64,000 nt of DNA from Thomasclavelia ramosa DSM 1402 (GTDB taxonomy: Bacteria; Bacillota_I; Bacilli_A; Erysipelotrichales; Coprobacillaceae): the NCBI RefSeq assembly GCF_014131695.1, contig NZ_CP036346.1:2170001-2234000 (forward strand), given 5' to 3'. Both the position numbers and the translations under genes were made by a program. Shown piece after piece: positions 44,861 to 53,392 of this stretch. How positions within the stretch are numbered: position 1 is the stretch's first letter; every line of letters begins with the position of its first letter. Below the pieces are notes generated by a model, which worked only from the letters and a program-made list of their open reading frames with translations, searched no databases and was not told where the DNA came from.

Positions 44861-44885
44861 TTAATAAAAGATAGTTATAAAATAA

Positions 44886-44917
44886 AGCGTGAAATCTAAA
44901 TTAAATGATTTCACGCT
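44886..44917. terminator. Hairpin between convergent CLC and FAD genes
   Basis: Eleven-base stem AGCGTGAAATC / GATTTCACGCT with a ten-base loop; short T-runs on either side. The FAD gene's stop codon (44911-44913) is in the right arm. Confidence 0.65.
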
Positions 44918-46350
44918 AATTTACTATCTCTATTTTTTATTGTCCCAATAATATGACGTGCTACGATGATTCCGTTTGCTCCTGCCTGAGCCAGCCCTCT
45001 TGTTAATCCGGCTCCATCACCTGCTACATACAGATCATCTATTTCACATTCAAACCCTTCTCTTACCTTTGGCCGCGCTGAATAGAATTTCGCTTCCACT
45101 CCATACAGCAACGTATGCTCATTCGCTATCCCCGGTGTTACATTATCCAGTGCCTCAATCATCTCGATAATTGATTTCATCGTGTTGTACGGTAATACCA
45201 GCCCCAGATCTCCCGGTACCGCCTCTGCTAAGGTCGGCTCTGTATACCCTTCTTTCAAACGCTTGTAAGTCGTTCTTCTCCCTTTCTTGATATCTCCATA
45301 TCTTTGCACCATGACTGATCCGTTTGACAGCTTGTTCGCCAGTCTGCTCACCTCATGTGCAAATTCATTCGGTTCATTGAACGGCTCGCTGAAGGTATGG
45401 GATACCAGCAGCGCAAAGTTGGTATTCTTGCTCCCCAGCTTCGGATCATGATAGGCATGTCCGTTCGCCAGCATCGTCCCGCTGTGATTCTCTATTACTA
45501 CATGCCCTGACGGATTTGAACAGAATGTTCTTACTTTTGTTCCGACACTTGTATTATAGACAAATTTACCTTCATACAGATTGCTGTTGATCTCTTCCAT
45601 TACGATATTGCTGGTCTCTACCCGCACTCCTATATCGACCTGATTATTATAAAGCTCCAGTCCATGCTGTTTCAGTACTTTTGTCAGCCAGGCAGAACCG
45701 TCTCGTCCCGGTGCCAGTACGATCTTCTTCGCTTTGATGACCTCATCATTTTCCAGAACTACCCCGACAGCATGTCCGTCTTCAACCAGTACTTCCTTTA
45801 CAGCTGTTCTAAATGCCATATCAATATGTTCTTTCAGTTCCGTTGACATTTCTGTCATGATCCGCAGATTCTCTTCTGTTCCTAAATGTCTTACCTTGGC
45901 CCGCAGCAGTTTTAATCCTACTGCATAGCCTCGATGTTCAATTTCTTTGACCTTGTCAGTCGTAGGATCCGTTATTTCTCTGGTTGCTCCGTGTTTTAAA
46001 TAAAGATTGTCAACATAGTTGATTACATCTTCAACCTCATTGGTTGAAAGATAGTCAGTCAGCCAGCCGCCAAATTCACTGGTAATATTGAATTTACCGT
46101 CAGAATAGGCACCGGCACCGCCAAATCCGGCTGTAATCGAACAGGCAGGAAGACAGCCCGGTTCATTGTTCCTGATGATTGGACAGGACTTGATCTTCTT
46201 TTCCTTGATCGGACAGTGACGTTTCATAACATCCTGACCTTTATCTATAAGCAATACGTTCAATTCCGGCTGTTTCAAATACAGTTCATAGCAGGCCATG
46301 ATTCCTGCTGGTCCCGCTCCAACAACCACAACATCATAATTATTTTTCAT
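44911..46350 (-). CDS. FAD-dependent oxidoreductase (COG2509-like), GC-rich
   Basis: 479 residues. FAD-binding Rossmann motif VVVVGAGPAGIMACYEL near residue 7 and the closing motif LYVAGDGAGLTRGLAQAGANG at the C-terminus. Between are C-rich CPIIRNNEPGCLPACSITAG and GFGGAGAYSDGKFNIT, typical of a group of uncharacterised FAD-dependent dehydrogenases. Reaction unknown. GC content is clearly above the surroundings: a hand count gives 28/60 at 45361-45420 against 19/60 in the PTS gene at 47101-47160. Synonymous codons ending in C or G are common. Likely acquired by transfer from a GC-richer relative. Confidence 0.88.
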   Translation of the reverse strand: MKNNYDVVVVGAGPAGIMACYELYLKQPELNVLLIDKGQDVMKRHCPIKEKKIKSCPIIRNNEPGCLPACSITAGFGGAGAYSDGKFNITSEFGGWLTDYLSTNEVEDVINYVDNLYLKHGATREITDPTTDKVKEIEHRGYAVGLKLLRAKVRHLGTEENLRIMTEMSTELKEHIDMAFRTAVKEVLVEDGHAVGVVLENDEVIKAKKIVLAPGRDGSAWLTKVLKQHGLELYNNQVDIGVRVETSNIVMEEINSNLYEGKFVYNTSVGTKVRTFCSNPSGHVVIENHSGTMLANGHAYHDPKLGSKNTNFALLVSHTFSEPFNEPNEFAHEVSRLANKLSNGSVMVQRYGDIKKGRRTTYKRLKEGYTEPTLAEAVPGDLGLVLPYNTMKSIIEMIEALDNVTPGIANEHTLLYGVEAKFYSARPKVREGFECEIDDLYVAGDGAGLTRGLAQAGANGIIVARHIIGTIKNRDSKLA

Positions 46351-46365
46351 CTTTCCTCCATATTA

Positions 46366-46385
46366 AAAGTGGCATCGGCCACTTT
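46366..46385 (-). terminator. Terminator of the PTS operon
   Basis: Eight-base stem AAAGTGGC / GCCACTTT with loop ATCG, then TAAT on the minus strand, two bases after the stop of the IIC gene. Confidence 0.75.
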
Positions 46386-46386
46386 A

Positions 46387-47664
46387 TTATTCTGCTTCAT
46401 TTGCAAGTGTGTTTTTTTCATAAACTTTAAAAAATGGATAATATACTCCAACTGAAATAATAATCAAAACAATCATGAAGATTACATTACGAATATCCAA
46501 TGCTGACAAAAAACCTTGAGCAAAAAATGGCGTAAATGATGGATCAACTATATATCCCATTGAAACTAATCCAATTTTTTGAACTAAATACCCTAAACCA
46601 ATCGAAATACACGGCATTACTAAAAACGGTATCGATAAAATTGGATTTAATACAATCGGAGCCCCAAACATGATTGGCTCATTAATTCCACAAATCCCAG
46701 GAACAATACTTAAACGACCAATCGAGCTAATATGCTTAGATTTAGAACGACACATTAATAAAACCAATCCTAAAGTATTACCAGCTCCACCTAATAAAGC
46801 ATATCTAAACATCTGTAAATTCATGATTGCTGTTGGATCTTTTCCTAAATTTACTAATTCACCATTTAGTCCCGTATTCGCAATCCCCAAAGCAAAAACT
46901 ATTGGAAATACAATTGAAGAACCATTAATTCCAAACATCCAAAGAATATTTGAAAATAAATAAATTCCCATAAACATCCAAACATTATCAACCCCTGAAA
47001 TTGCAGGTGTTAAAAACGACATAATTAAATTTGGCATACTTTTCCCTGATAAAGCTACTAAAATCAAATTAGCCCCATAAATAACAATGATATTTAGCGC
47101 TAATGGCATTAAACTATTTACAAAATTAGTCACTGCACTAGGAACACTATCTGGAAAAGTAAAGACTATTCGATGACTGACTACTCGTGAAATCTCTACT
47201 GATATTAATGAAATTATTAAAGCAACAAATAGACCATCCGCACCTAAATAACTCATTGTAATAGCTCCATCCTTTAATGGAGCTGCAACCATTAAAAAAG
47301 TACACATCGAAATTATCCCATAAACCGAAGCTTTCATCTTATAACTTTCAGCTAAGCAATAAGCAACCCCAAAAGCTGAAATCAAACCAACTAAGCCCAT
47401 TGTATAATTATATGGTAAAGTTAAAACATCATAATTAGCTAAAGCAAATTGTTTCCAGCTAATTAAAAACTTTAAAAAGATATTTCCTGTATTCAAATCA
47501 ACCAAGTCTAAATTAATTGGCGGATTGGCAATAATTAAGAAAACTGACCCTACTACGATTAATCCTAATGACATCATCATACCCGATGAAATTGCTTGAA
47601 GATGTCGCTGCTGAGCCAATTTATTTGCAATTGGTCCTAATAATTTCTCTAATTTACTAATCAA
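46387..47664 (-). CDS. PTS EIIC (lactose/cellobiose family)
   Basis: 425 residues, about ten transmembrane helices, full length for the CelB-type IIC channel that imports and hands sugar to IIB for phosphorylation. Recognisable: start MISKLEKLLGPIANKLAQQR, LGADGLFVALIISLISVEIS, FGINGSSIVFPIVFALG, GICGINEPIMFGAPIVLNPI (the conserved NEP motif). No IIA or IIB gene is in the window, so it must use partners from elsewhere. Sugar unclear. It is 15 bases downstream of a RarA-C-like gene. Confidence 0.93.
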   Translation of the reverse strand: MISKLEKLLGPIANKLAQQRHLQAISSGMMMSLGLIVVGSVFLIIANPPINLDLVDLNTGNIFLKFLISWKQFALANYDVLTLPYNYTMGLVGLISAFGVAYCLAESYKMKASVYGIISMCTFLMVAAPLKDGAITMSYLGADGLFVALIISLISVEISRVVSHRIVFTFPDSVPSAVTNFVNSLMPLALNIIVIYGANLILVALSGKSMPNLIMSFLTPAISGVDNVWMFMGIYLFSNILWMFGINGSSIVFPIVFALGIANTGLNGELVNLGKDPTAIMNLQMFRYALLGGAGNTLGLVLLMCRSKSKHISSIGRLSIVPGICGINEPIMFGAPIVLNPILSIPFLVMPCISIGLGYLVQKIGLVSMGYIVDPSFTPFFAQGFLSALDIRNVIFMIVLIIISVGVYYPFFKVYEKNTLANEAE

Positions 47665-47679
47665 TTTTTTATCCCCCTA

Positions 47680-48291
47680 TTAAAATTGCCAACCATTAAA
47701 AGTGAACGCTGTTTCACTAACATTCTCTGGATCATATTCTTCAAGAATTTTTGCATAGCGTTCTTTATAATCGTTATCCACCTCCATTTGTGGAATAACT
47801 TTACTAGCTTCATTCAAGAAATGGAATGAATCACGCCCCATGGCTTTTCCTCTTACTGTATGCTTGTCTAAAGCAACATCAGGTATTTCCGGTAATTTTC
47901 CCATCGCAAAAGATTTAATACAGATATTTTTTAATAAATCACTAGAACGATCTTTTTGACAACTGCATAAATATCTAATCGCGTGGATAAAATACATTGG
48001 TTGATCACCATCAGCATAATCAAAATGTTTTGACATTTGATATAAATTATTTACTAATACTGCAGCCATCGGATCTCCCATTCCAATATCTTCTACCGAA
48101 ATAGTTAATAATCGACGCCACATTTTTTCTAATAATTCCGGTGAAGAAATATACATTTCATAGGCGAACATACATGCCTGTTCTTCTAAACTGCGACGAA
48201 TTGATTTCTGTAAAGCTGATATTACCTCATCTCCAGCATAACCATTTCTTGTAATAATCTTTGACCATGGGTCGTACATCGTTTTTGCCAT
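47680..48291 (-). CDS. Stand-alone RarA/MgsA C-terminal-domain-like protein
   Basis: 203 residues from the ATG at 48291 after AGGAGC; the upstream in-frame ATG at 48321 has no site. The stretch ISALQKSIRRSLEEQACMFA, MWRRLLTISVEDIGMGDPMA and DKHTVRGKAMGRDSFHFLNE matches the C-terminal tetramer domain of the replication-linked AAA protein RarA/MgsA (SLRGSDxDAALY..ARRLVRxASEDIGxADP). There is no AAA ATPase domain. It is cotranscribed with a PTS transporter gene, which is puzzling; perhaps the fold is reused. Similarity is by eye. Confidence 0.75.
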   Translation of the reverse strand: MAKTMYDPWSKIITRNGYAGDEVISALQKSIRRSLEEQACMFAYEMYISSPELLEKMWRRLLTISVEDIGMGDPMAAVLVNNLYQMSKHFDYADGDQPMYFIHAIRYLCSCQKDRSSDLLKNICIKSFAMGKLPEIPDVALDKHTVRGKAMGRDSFHFLNEASKVIPQMEVDNDYKERYAKILEEYDPENVSETAFTFNGWQF

Positions 48292-48341
48292 AAACTTGCT
48301 CCTTTTTCTAATCTGTGACATAATCTAATTGAGGTGATAAT

Positions 48342-49031
48342 ATGAATATCGAACATTTAAGAGATAAATTTGATTTAAATGAACTTGAATTAGCATTAGT
48401 TAAATATCTTGAAGATAATCAAAATAATTTAAAAGATATTACGATTCGGCAAATGGCCAGCGCTAATTTCACATCTACTTCTGCAATTTATCGTCTTTGC
48501 AATAAATTTGGTTTTAGTGGCTACAGTGATATGATCTATCAGCTGTCATCATCGAATAATACCCAGCTTTTTTCTCCTGATGATCTTGAACAATATATTC
48601 CAGCATTCATTGAATTATTAAATAAACATCGTCAACATAATATCATCGTTTTTGGGATGGGATTCTCTGCTCCAATTGCTGATTATTTGCAACAGCGTCT
48701 AACCCTAAATGGATTTTATGCAATGAATGTTGTCCATACTGAAATGCTTGATATTAAATATCAAGATAATTCCCTATTTATTGTGATTTCTAATTCTGGA
48801 ATTACACCCCGATTAGTTGAAATTGTCGATAATGCTTTTAAAAATAACATCGATATAATTAGTTTTATTGCCAATGAAAATTCTAATCTTTATCAAAATG
48901 TAACACTACCAATTATTGTTGGTTCTTATAATTCATTTACTCATAACAATTTAGTACCAAATACCTTCTTTGGTCAGGTTCTAATTGTTTTTGAATCACT
49001 CCTTTATACATATTTGTCCTCTATAGAATAA
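48342..49031 (+). CDS. RpiR/MurR-family regulator (HTH + SIS)
   Basis: 229 residues. N-terminal HTH_6 (TIRQMASANFTSTSAIYRLC, then NKFGFSGYSDM) at about 35-70, and a SIS sugar-phosphate-binding domain at about 95-225 (IIVFGMGFSAPIADYLQQRL, VISNSGITPRLVEIVD). Binds sugar phosphates and controls sugar genes. Divergent from the PTS IIC unit with 50 bases between starts, so it likely controls that operon and itself. Start follows GAGGTGAT. Confidence 0.92.
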   Translation: MNIEHLRDKFDLNELELALVKYLEDNQNNLKDITIRQMASANFTSTSAIYRLCNKFGFSGYSDMIYQLSSSNNTQLFSPDDLEQYIPAFIELLNKHRQHNIIVFGMGFSAPIADYLQQRLTLNGFYAMNVVHTEMLDIKYQDNSLFIVISNSGITPRLVEIVDNAFKNNIDIISFIANENSNLYQNVTLPIIVGSYNSFTHNNLVPNTFFGQVLIVFESLLYTYLSSIE

Positions 49032-49074
49032 TATACGCTTATAATGACAAAATTAAATAGATGTTCTCGATAAA

Positions 49075-49105
49075 AAAACATGTTTCAAAATTCGAAACAT
49101 GTTTT
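49075..49105. terminator. Terminator of luxS and rpiR
   Basis: Twelve-base stem AAAACATGTTTC / GAAACATGTTTT with loop AAAATTC, between convergent genes, with A/T-runs on both sides. Confidence 0.85.
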
Positions 49106-49112
49106 AATTTAA

Positions 49113-49559
49113 CTATAAATAATGATATTCATGCTGCCATTCGCTAGTAACAAAATGTTTAGCCGCAGCTTTAGCTTTTTCTAAATCCATAAATGAGTAA
49201 TTGCCACATTCTTCCATCTTCGCTCCAGGTATGGGTTCTTGCCAATTTGCAATCTGTTCAAATAATTCACGTACAATTTTGATTACTCGAGCCAAATCTA
49301 ATTCTTTTGTAATTAAATAAAAACCTGTCATACATCCCATTGGTCCAAAATAAATTATTTTATCTTTGTTTTCGCCGTTACGAAGTAATGTTGCCCCGAT
49401 ATGTTCAATTGTATGAGCACCACGAGGATCTAAAGCAGGCTCTAAATTAGGTGTAGTCATGCGGATATCAAATGTTGTTAATTCACCATCTATCCGAGAT
49501 ACATAGACACCTTTTGTTAACTTTGTATGGTCAACACTAAAACTTGTTATTCGTTCCAT
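49113..49559 (-). CDS. luxS: S-ribosylhomocysteine lyase LuxS
   Basis: 148 residues. LuxS splits S-ribosylhomocysteine into homocysteine and DPD, the precursor of AI-2. Zinc ligands are His49 and His53 in AHTIEH and Cys118 in EECGN, Glu52 is the base, and Cys76 in GPMGCMTGFY is the catalytic cysteine. So the active site is complete. The first ~10 residues and the DIRMTTPN core fit the family. It overlaps the upstream degV gene by 13 bases. The nucleosidase (pfs/mtn) gene is not nearby. Confidence 0.95.
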   Translation of the reverse strand: MERITSFSVDHTKLTKGVYVSRIDGELTTFDIRMTTPNLEPALDPRGAHTIEHIGATLLRNGENKDKIIYFGPMGCMTGFYLITKELDLARVIKIVRELFEQIANWQEPIPGAKMEECGNYSFMDLEKAKAAAKHFVTSEWQHEYHYL

Positions 49560-50428
49560 GTTAATCCCTCGTATTTTTTTATATATTGATATCCAACACC
49601 ACCAACACCCATATGTGCTCCTACAACCGCTGGTAACTCTCGAACGGTAATCTCACATTCACCAATTCGATCAATAATCGCCTGTTTCATTTGATGAGCT
49701 AAATCATCAACTAAGACATGTTCAATAGCAATAATAAAGTCTTTATTGTTCAATCCACATTCATTAACTAAATGATCAACTATCTTTAAGTTGGCTTTTT
49801 TCACCGTTCTAACTTTATCTAAAGTATCGATCTTACCGCCCAACTCATAATTTAATTTCATTACCGGCACTATTTTTAATAAGTTCCCCAATAGTGCTAC
49901 CGCTGGAGTGATTCGTCCGCCTTTCTTTAAATGGTCTAAATTAGGTGCCATAATCACAGTCGCTGAATCCTCAACCATTGCTGTTAAAATCGTTTCAATT
50001 TCCGCAACACTTTTACCATCATCAATTAATTTTTTAGCAACCCTAATTAAATAGCGATGATTACTAGCCGTACCCTTAGTATCAATTAACGTAACTGGTA
50101 CTCCCACCATATCACAAGCCAATTTCATTCCATTCAAGGTTGAAGATAATCCAGTTGCAATCGGCAAAGCAATAATATGATCATATCCCGCATCTTTAAT
50201 TCTATGAACTGCATTTTGAATTGAACCTGTTGAAGGCTGTGATGTCATCACCATTTCCCCAGTTTTATTCATTCTTTCAAATACTTCATTAGCACTTATT
50301 TCTTCTAAATCTAAATATGTTTTATTACCCATTGTAATCGTTAAAGGTACAATATAAATTCCTTGATCTTCTAACGAACCAATTGGTAACTGGCATCCAC
50401 TATCTGCTAAAACAGCTATTTTTTTCAT
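49547..50428 (-). CDS. DegV-family fatty-acid-binding protein
   Basis: 293 residues. DegV proteins bind a fatty acid and present it to the fatty acid kinase FakA (FakB subunits). Start MKKIAVLADSGCQLPIGSLE, then TSQPSTGSIQNAVHRI (S-T-G fatty-acid-carboxylate site), ALPIATGLSSTLNGMKLA and LKKGGRITPAVALLGNLL are family landmarks. It is cotranscribed with luxS through a 13-base overlap. The specific fatty acid is unknown. Confidence 0.93.
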   Translation of the reverse strand: MKKIAVLADSGCQLPIGSLEDQGIYIVPLTITMGNKTYLDLEEISANEVFERMNKTGEMVMTSQPSTGSIQNAVHRIKDAGYDHIIALPIATGLSSTLNGMKLACDMVGVPVTLIDTKGTASNHRYLIRVAKKLIDDGKSVAEIETILTAMVEDSATVIMAPNLDHLKKGGRITPAVALLGNLLKIVPVMKLNYELGGKIDTLDKVRTVKKANLKIVDHLVNECGLNNKDFIIAIEHVLVDDLAHQMKQAIIDRIGECEITVRELPAVVGAHMGVGGVGYQYIKKYEGLTWNE

Positions 50429-50524
50429 GGTCTCGCCCTCCCTATAATTACGTAACTAATATACCAAATTTATCATACTTTTGCTAGTAATATGTGTTAT
50501 GATAATAAAGAAATGAGGGATTTA

Positions 50525-51124
50525 ATGAAATCAGTACGTGAAATAACTACATATAAATGGATAATTAAAAAATCAGAATTTATTTGTACTTTAATACCGT
50601 GTAATGACGAAACTGCAATTGATAATATTATTAAAGAATATCAAGAAAAATATCATGATGCTACTCATAACTGTATTGCTTATATCGTTGGTACCCAAAA
50701 ACGTGCCAATGATAACGGGGAGCCGAGCGGAACTGCCGGTCTACCAATGTTAGATGTTTTAGAAAAAAATAAACTTACTAATATCATTGCTATTGTTACA
50801 AGATATTTTGGCGGGATTAAATTAGGAGCTGGCGGTTTAACTCGAGCTTATCGTCAAAGTGTTGCTGATGCTTTAAAAGGAGCTGAGATTGTAGAAAAAT
50901 TCAGTGTTCCTTTATATAAAATTACAGTGGATTATTCATACACTAAAAAATTTGAACACTTAATTAAAGTACATCATATTAAATGCATTAATACCGAGTA
51001 TTTAGATCGGGTTAGTTATACCTGTTATCTTGAAAATGAATCTTTTCTAACTATTATTCAAGATCTAACCAATAATACCTATACAAAAGAATATTTGCGT
51101 CATGATTATATTGAATTATCATAA
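50525..51124 (+). CDS. YigZ/IMPACT-family protein
   Basis: 199 residues from the ATG at 50525 after GAGGG; a longer frame from 50492 lacks a site. The UPF0029 domain is clear: SEFICTLIPC, ATHNCIAYIVG, NDNGEPSGTAGLPMLDVLEK, VTRYFGGIKLGAGGLTRAYR, and a ferredoxin-like C-terminal domain follows. The family is widespread; a role in translation stress has been suggested for eukaryotic IMPACT. It is read away from degV. Confidence 0.93.
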   Translation: MKSVREITTYKWIIKKSEFICTLIPCNDETAIDNIIKEYQEKYHDATHNCIAYIVGTQKRANDNGEPSGTAGLPMLDVLEKNKLTNIIAIVTRYFGGIKLGAGGLTRAYRQSVADALKGAEIVEKFSVPLYKITVDYSYTKKFEHLIKVHHIKCINTEYLDRVSYTCYLENESFLTIIQDLTNNTYTKEYLRHDYIELS

Positions 51125-51178
51125 TTCATGAAAATGTCACATAAAAGAGTATAATAATACTTAAGAGGTGATAATTAA

Positions 51179-51643
51179 ATGAATGAAATTAATAAAATCT
51201 ACCAAGCGCATATGAGCCACGAATTAAAATTGGTCGTTGATCCTAATCATGCTGTTTTAAATAAAGATAAGGTTGAAGCAAAAGTACTAGCTTTTCTTTG
51301 TGAATTAGGTAAAGTCGGTGAAGAAGCAAAAGTATTTAGCTTTTGGGATAATTCATCTGCCAATAACAAAGAAATCCTTAACTATTATACTGATGCCCTT
51401 CATATGTTGATGTCAATCGGATTTGAATTGCACGTTGACAAACTCAAGAACTATCAAGAAATCAACAACTCCAACAATATTGCCAATCAACTAATCAAGG
51501 TTTATCAAAGCGCATTGAAAGTTAATGAAACCTACAGTTTTGAAGCATTCCAAAACTGTATTGATGATTATTTTACATTAGGTTTTAAAATCGGTCTTGA
51601 TTTTGATACGATTTTAGCAAATTACAGTTCACAAAAAGACTAA
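51179..51643 (+). CDS. Dimeric dUTPase-like (MazG-fold) protein
   Basis: 154 residues. The helical pattern LCELGKVGEEAKVFSFWDNS followed by KEILNYYTDALHMLMSIGFE fits the dimeric dUTPase / all-alpha NTP pyrophosphatase family, whose metal site uses E..E motifs in ELGKVGEE and E..D in EILNYYTDALH. It would hydrolyse dUTP to dUMP. Ribosome binding site GAGGTGAT. Ends in a symmetric terminator shared with the convergent gene. Moderately sure because the family is divergent. Confidence 0.8.
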   Translation: MNEINKIYQAHMSHELKLVVDPNHAVLNKDKVEAKVLAFLCELGKVGEEAKVFSFWDNSSANNKEILNYYTDALHMLMSIGFELHVDKLKNYQEINNSNNIANQLIKVYQSALKVNETYSFEAFQNCIDDYFTLGFKIGLDFDTILANYSSQKD

Positions 51644-51665
51644 ACAATTAATTGTTTAGTCTTTT
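51634..51665. terminator. Palindromic bidirectional terminator
   Basis: Perfect 16-base arms, AAAAGACTAAACAATT and AATTGTTTAGTCTTTT, with no extra loop. The stop codons of both convergent genes (51641-51643 and 51648-51650) lie within it. Confidence 0.85.
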
Positions 51666-52010
51666 GTCTTTAAGTAACATCTCAATAAATTTTTGATCAA
51701 AATCACTTTCTAATTTATCCGCATATAATCTTGCTTCATATGAAGTTAACCCTAAAGCCAATATCCATCGATAAACTTGCTGATAACTTTTCAAACTTTC
51801 TTGTGCCAACATACTTCCCCGCTCTGTTAAAGTAATGTTATTTTTAATAAGATCAATATACCCTGCTTTTTTCAATTGTTTAATTGCAATTGAAACACTT
51901 GAACGTGCGTATCCTAGAGATAAAGCCAAATCAATTTGACGTACCTTTTTTCCCTCCAACAATAATTGATAAATATATCGTAAATATTTACGATTTGTTG
52001 CTTGTATCAT
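51648..52010 (-). CDS. DtxR/MntR-like HTH protein
   Basis: 120 residues with a winged helix at about 5-70 (RYIYQLLLEGKKVRQIDLAL, then SLGYARSSVSIAIKQLKKAG) and a partial dimerisation part (MLAQESLKSYQQVYRWILAL, then YEARLYADKLE). It resembles the N-terminal two-thirds of metal-dependent repressors DtxR/MntR; the usual Cys/His/Glu metal ligands are only partly visible. Its start overlaps the methyltransferase stop by one base (TAATG), so both are translated together. Could be a metal sensor; no transporter gene lies nearby. Confidence 0.75.
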   Translation of the reverse strand: MIQATNRKYLRYIYQLLLEGKKVRQIDLALSLGYARSSVSIAIKQLKKAGYIDLIKNNITLTERGSMLAQESLKSYQQVYRWILALGLTSYEARLYADKLESDFDQKFIEMLLKDKRLNN

Positions 52011-52615
52011 TATTTTACTCCTTTGATCATGTAAGCACTATTCGATACCTTTATCCATTTTATTTCATGAAATAATTCTTCCAAGAACGAAATCATTTCT
52101 TTTTTTGAATAAATTCTAACATCCCCATCTTTATTAAAGCGAATAAAATAATTCATAACCTGCCGAGCAATGACTGGCAAATATGTGTCACCAATAATCA
52201 ATGTTCCCCCAATTTTTAAAACACGATATATTTCTGCAATGGCTTTTTGAGGATTTGGATAGTGATGAAATGAATCATTACAATAAACAATATCAAAAGT
52301 TTGATCAAAAAATGGCAAATTCTCACTATCTCCTACTACTAAAGTCGCCTTATTCTTAAGTTGGTGTTTAGCCTTTTCAATCATTTGTGATGATAAATCA
52401 ATTCCTGTAAGATGTCGATGTGAATCCTCACTAATAACTTGTTTCATTAAAGCTCCTGTCCCGCATCCTAAATCAAGTACTTCCTCACCATAACAGCGAA
52501 TAATTTCATTTAAAAGATATGGATAAATTTTACGGGCATGTTTTCCATAAAAAGTAGTATCATATTTTGAAGCCTGTAAGTCAAATGTTTGTCTAGATTG
52601 TTCTTTTTTATTCAT
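52010..52615 (-). CDS. Class I SAM-dependent methyltransferase
   Basis: 201 residues. Methyltransferase_11 fold: motif I VLDLGCGTGALMKQVI near 45-60, GIDLSSQMIEKAK, and GDSENLPFFDQTFDIVYCND near 95-115. The N-terminus FDLQASKYDTTFYGKHARKI fits UbiE/BioC-like enzymes. Acceptor unknown. It starts 13 bases after the operator palindrome (AATGAAC-GAT-GTTCATT) with AGGAGG in between, so the TetR gene upstream probably controls it. Confidence 0.88.
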   Translation of the reverse strand: MNKKEQSRQTFDLQASKYDTTFYGKHARKIYPYLLNEIIRCYGEEVLDLGCGTGALMKQVISEDSHRHLTGIDLSSQMIEKAKHQLKNKATLVVGDSENLPFFDQTFDIVYCNDSFHHYPNPQKAIAEIYRVLKIGGTLIIGDTYLPVIARQVMNYFIRFNKDGDVRIYSKKEMISFLEELFHEIKWIKVSNSAYMIKGVK

Positions 52616-52628
52616 AATGCCCTCCTTA

Positions 52629-52645
52629 AATGAACGATGTTCATT
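52629..52645. promoter_or_regulatory. TetR-type operator before the methyltransferase gene
   Basis: AATGAAC-GAT-GTTCATT, a 17-base palindrome that matches the one at 53301-53317 (AATGAAC-ATT-GTTCATT). It lies right before the ribosome binding site. Confidence 0.75.
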
Positions 52646-52672
52646 TTTTTGTTTTAATTTTAATCCCTAGAG

Positions 52673-53251
52673 TCAGGGATTAAATTTCATTAATTGATTA
52701 ACATACTGATTCAATAATTTTGCAACTTCATGATGATCAATATTACTTTTAGATAATAATCCAACTTGACCATATATAATAAAACTAATTAATGCCTCAG
52801 GATTTTCAATATATATTTCTTTAGCTGCAATAGCTTTTTTTACTGCTTCTAATAAATGTGGATACATATATTTGCATAATTTGATTGATAATTGTTCATG
52901 TAATTCTTCATTTTCAACACGATGAAAAAAATCATAATATTGCATATTTGAATGCTCATCACCTATTGAAGTAAATAATGCATCTATCTTATCTTTAATC
53001 GTAATAGTAGAATCATGTAAAATAGCAAGATAACTATTACAACACTCTTCAATATAAAGATCGATTGCTGTATTAAATAGTATTTGTTTTGAATCAAAAT
53101 AGCGATAACACAAACCTAACGAAACTCCCATTGTCCTAGCAATATCACGCATTGATGTTTGCGCGTATCCTTTTTCACTAAATAATTGCATCGCAGCTTT
53201 GATAATCTCTTTTTTTCGTTCAATTGTTTTATTAAAACGCTGACTAGTCAT
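52673..53251 (-). CDS. TetR-family regulator
   Basis: 192 residues from the ATG at 53251; a GTG six codons earlier is possible. TetR HTH: KEIIKAAMQLFSEKGYAQTS, then MRDIARTMGVSLGLCYRYFD (about 10-50), followed by an all-helical ligand-binding part. Two 17-base palindromes, one in its own promoter and one before the methyltransferase gene, suggest that it represses itself and the methyltransferase/DtxR-like unit. Ligand unknown. Confidence 0.9.
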   Translation of the reverse strand: MTSQRFNKTIERKKEIIKAAMQLFSEKGYAQTSMRDIARTMGVSLGLCYRYFDSKQILFNTAIDLYIEECCNSYLAILHDSTITIKDKIDALFTSIGDEHSNMQYYDFFHRVENEELHEQLSIKLCKYMYPHLLEAVKKAIAAKEIYIENPEALISFIIYGQVGLLSKSNIDHHEVAKLLNQYVNQLMKFNP

Positions 53252-53273
53252 CTCATCATCTCTTTTCACACTT

Positions 53274-53317
53274 ATTATATGCTATCATCAACAAGCATTC
53301 AATGAACATTGTTCATT
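53274..53317 (-). promoter_or_regulatory. tetR promoter with operator
   Basis: Minus strand TTGAAT (53302-53297), 17-base spacer, TATAAT (53279-53274). The palindrome AATGAAC-ATT-GTTCATT (53301-53317) overlaps the -35, so a bound repressor would exclude polymerase. Confidence 0.78.
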
Positions 53318-53344
53318 TTTTGTTAGTTTTTCTAACAAAAAAAA

Positions 53345-53369
53345 GAGATTTGCTTTAAAAACAAATCTC
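53345..53369 (-). terminator. Terminator of the mfd operon
   Basis: Eight-base stem GAGATTTG / CAAATCTC with loop CTTTAAAAA, then a run of eight T on the minus strand. A second hairpin (TGTTAG / CTAACA, about 53321-53337) follows. Confidence 0.83.
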
Positions 53370-53392
53370 CCTATTCAAGAATACTCTGTTTG

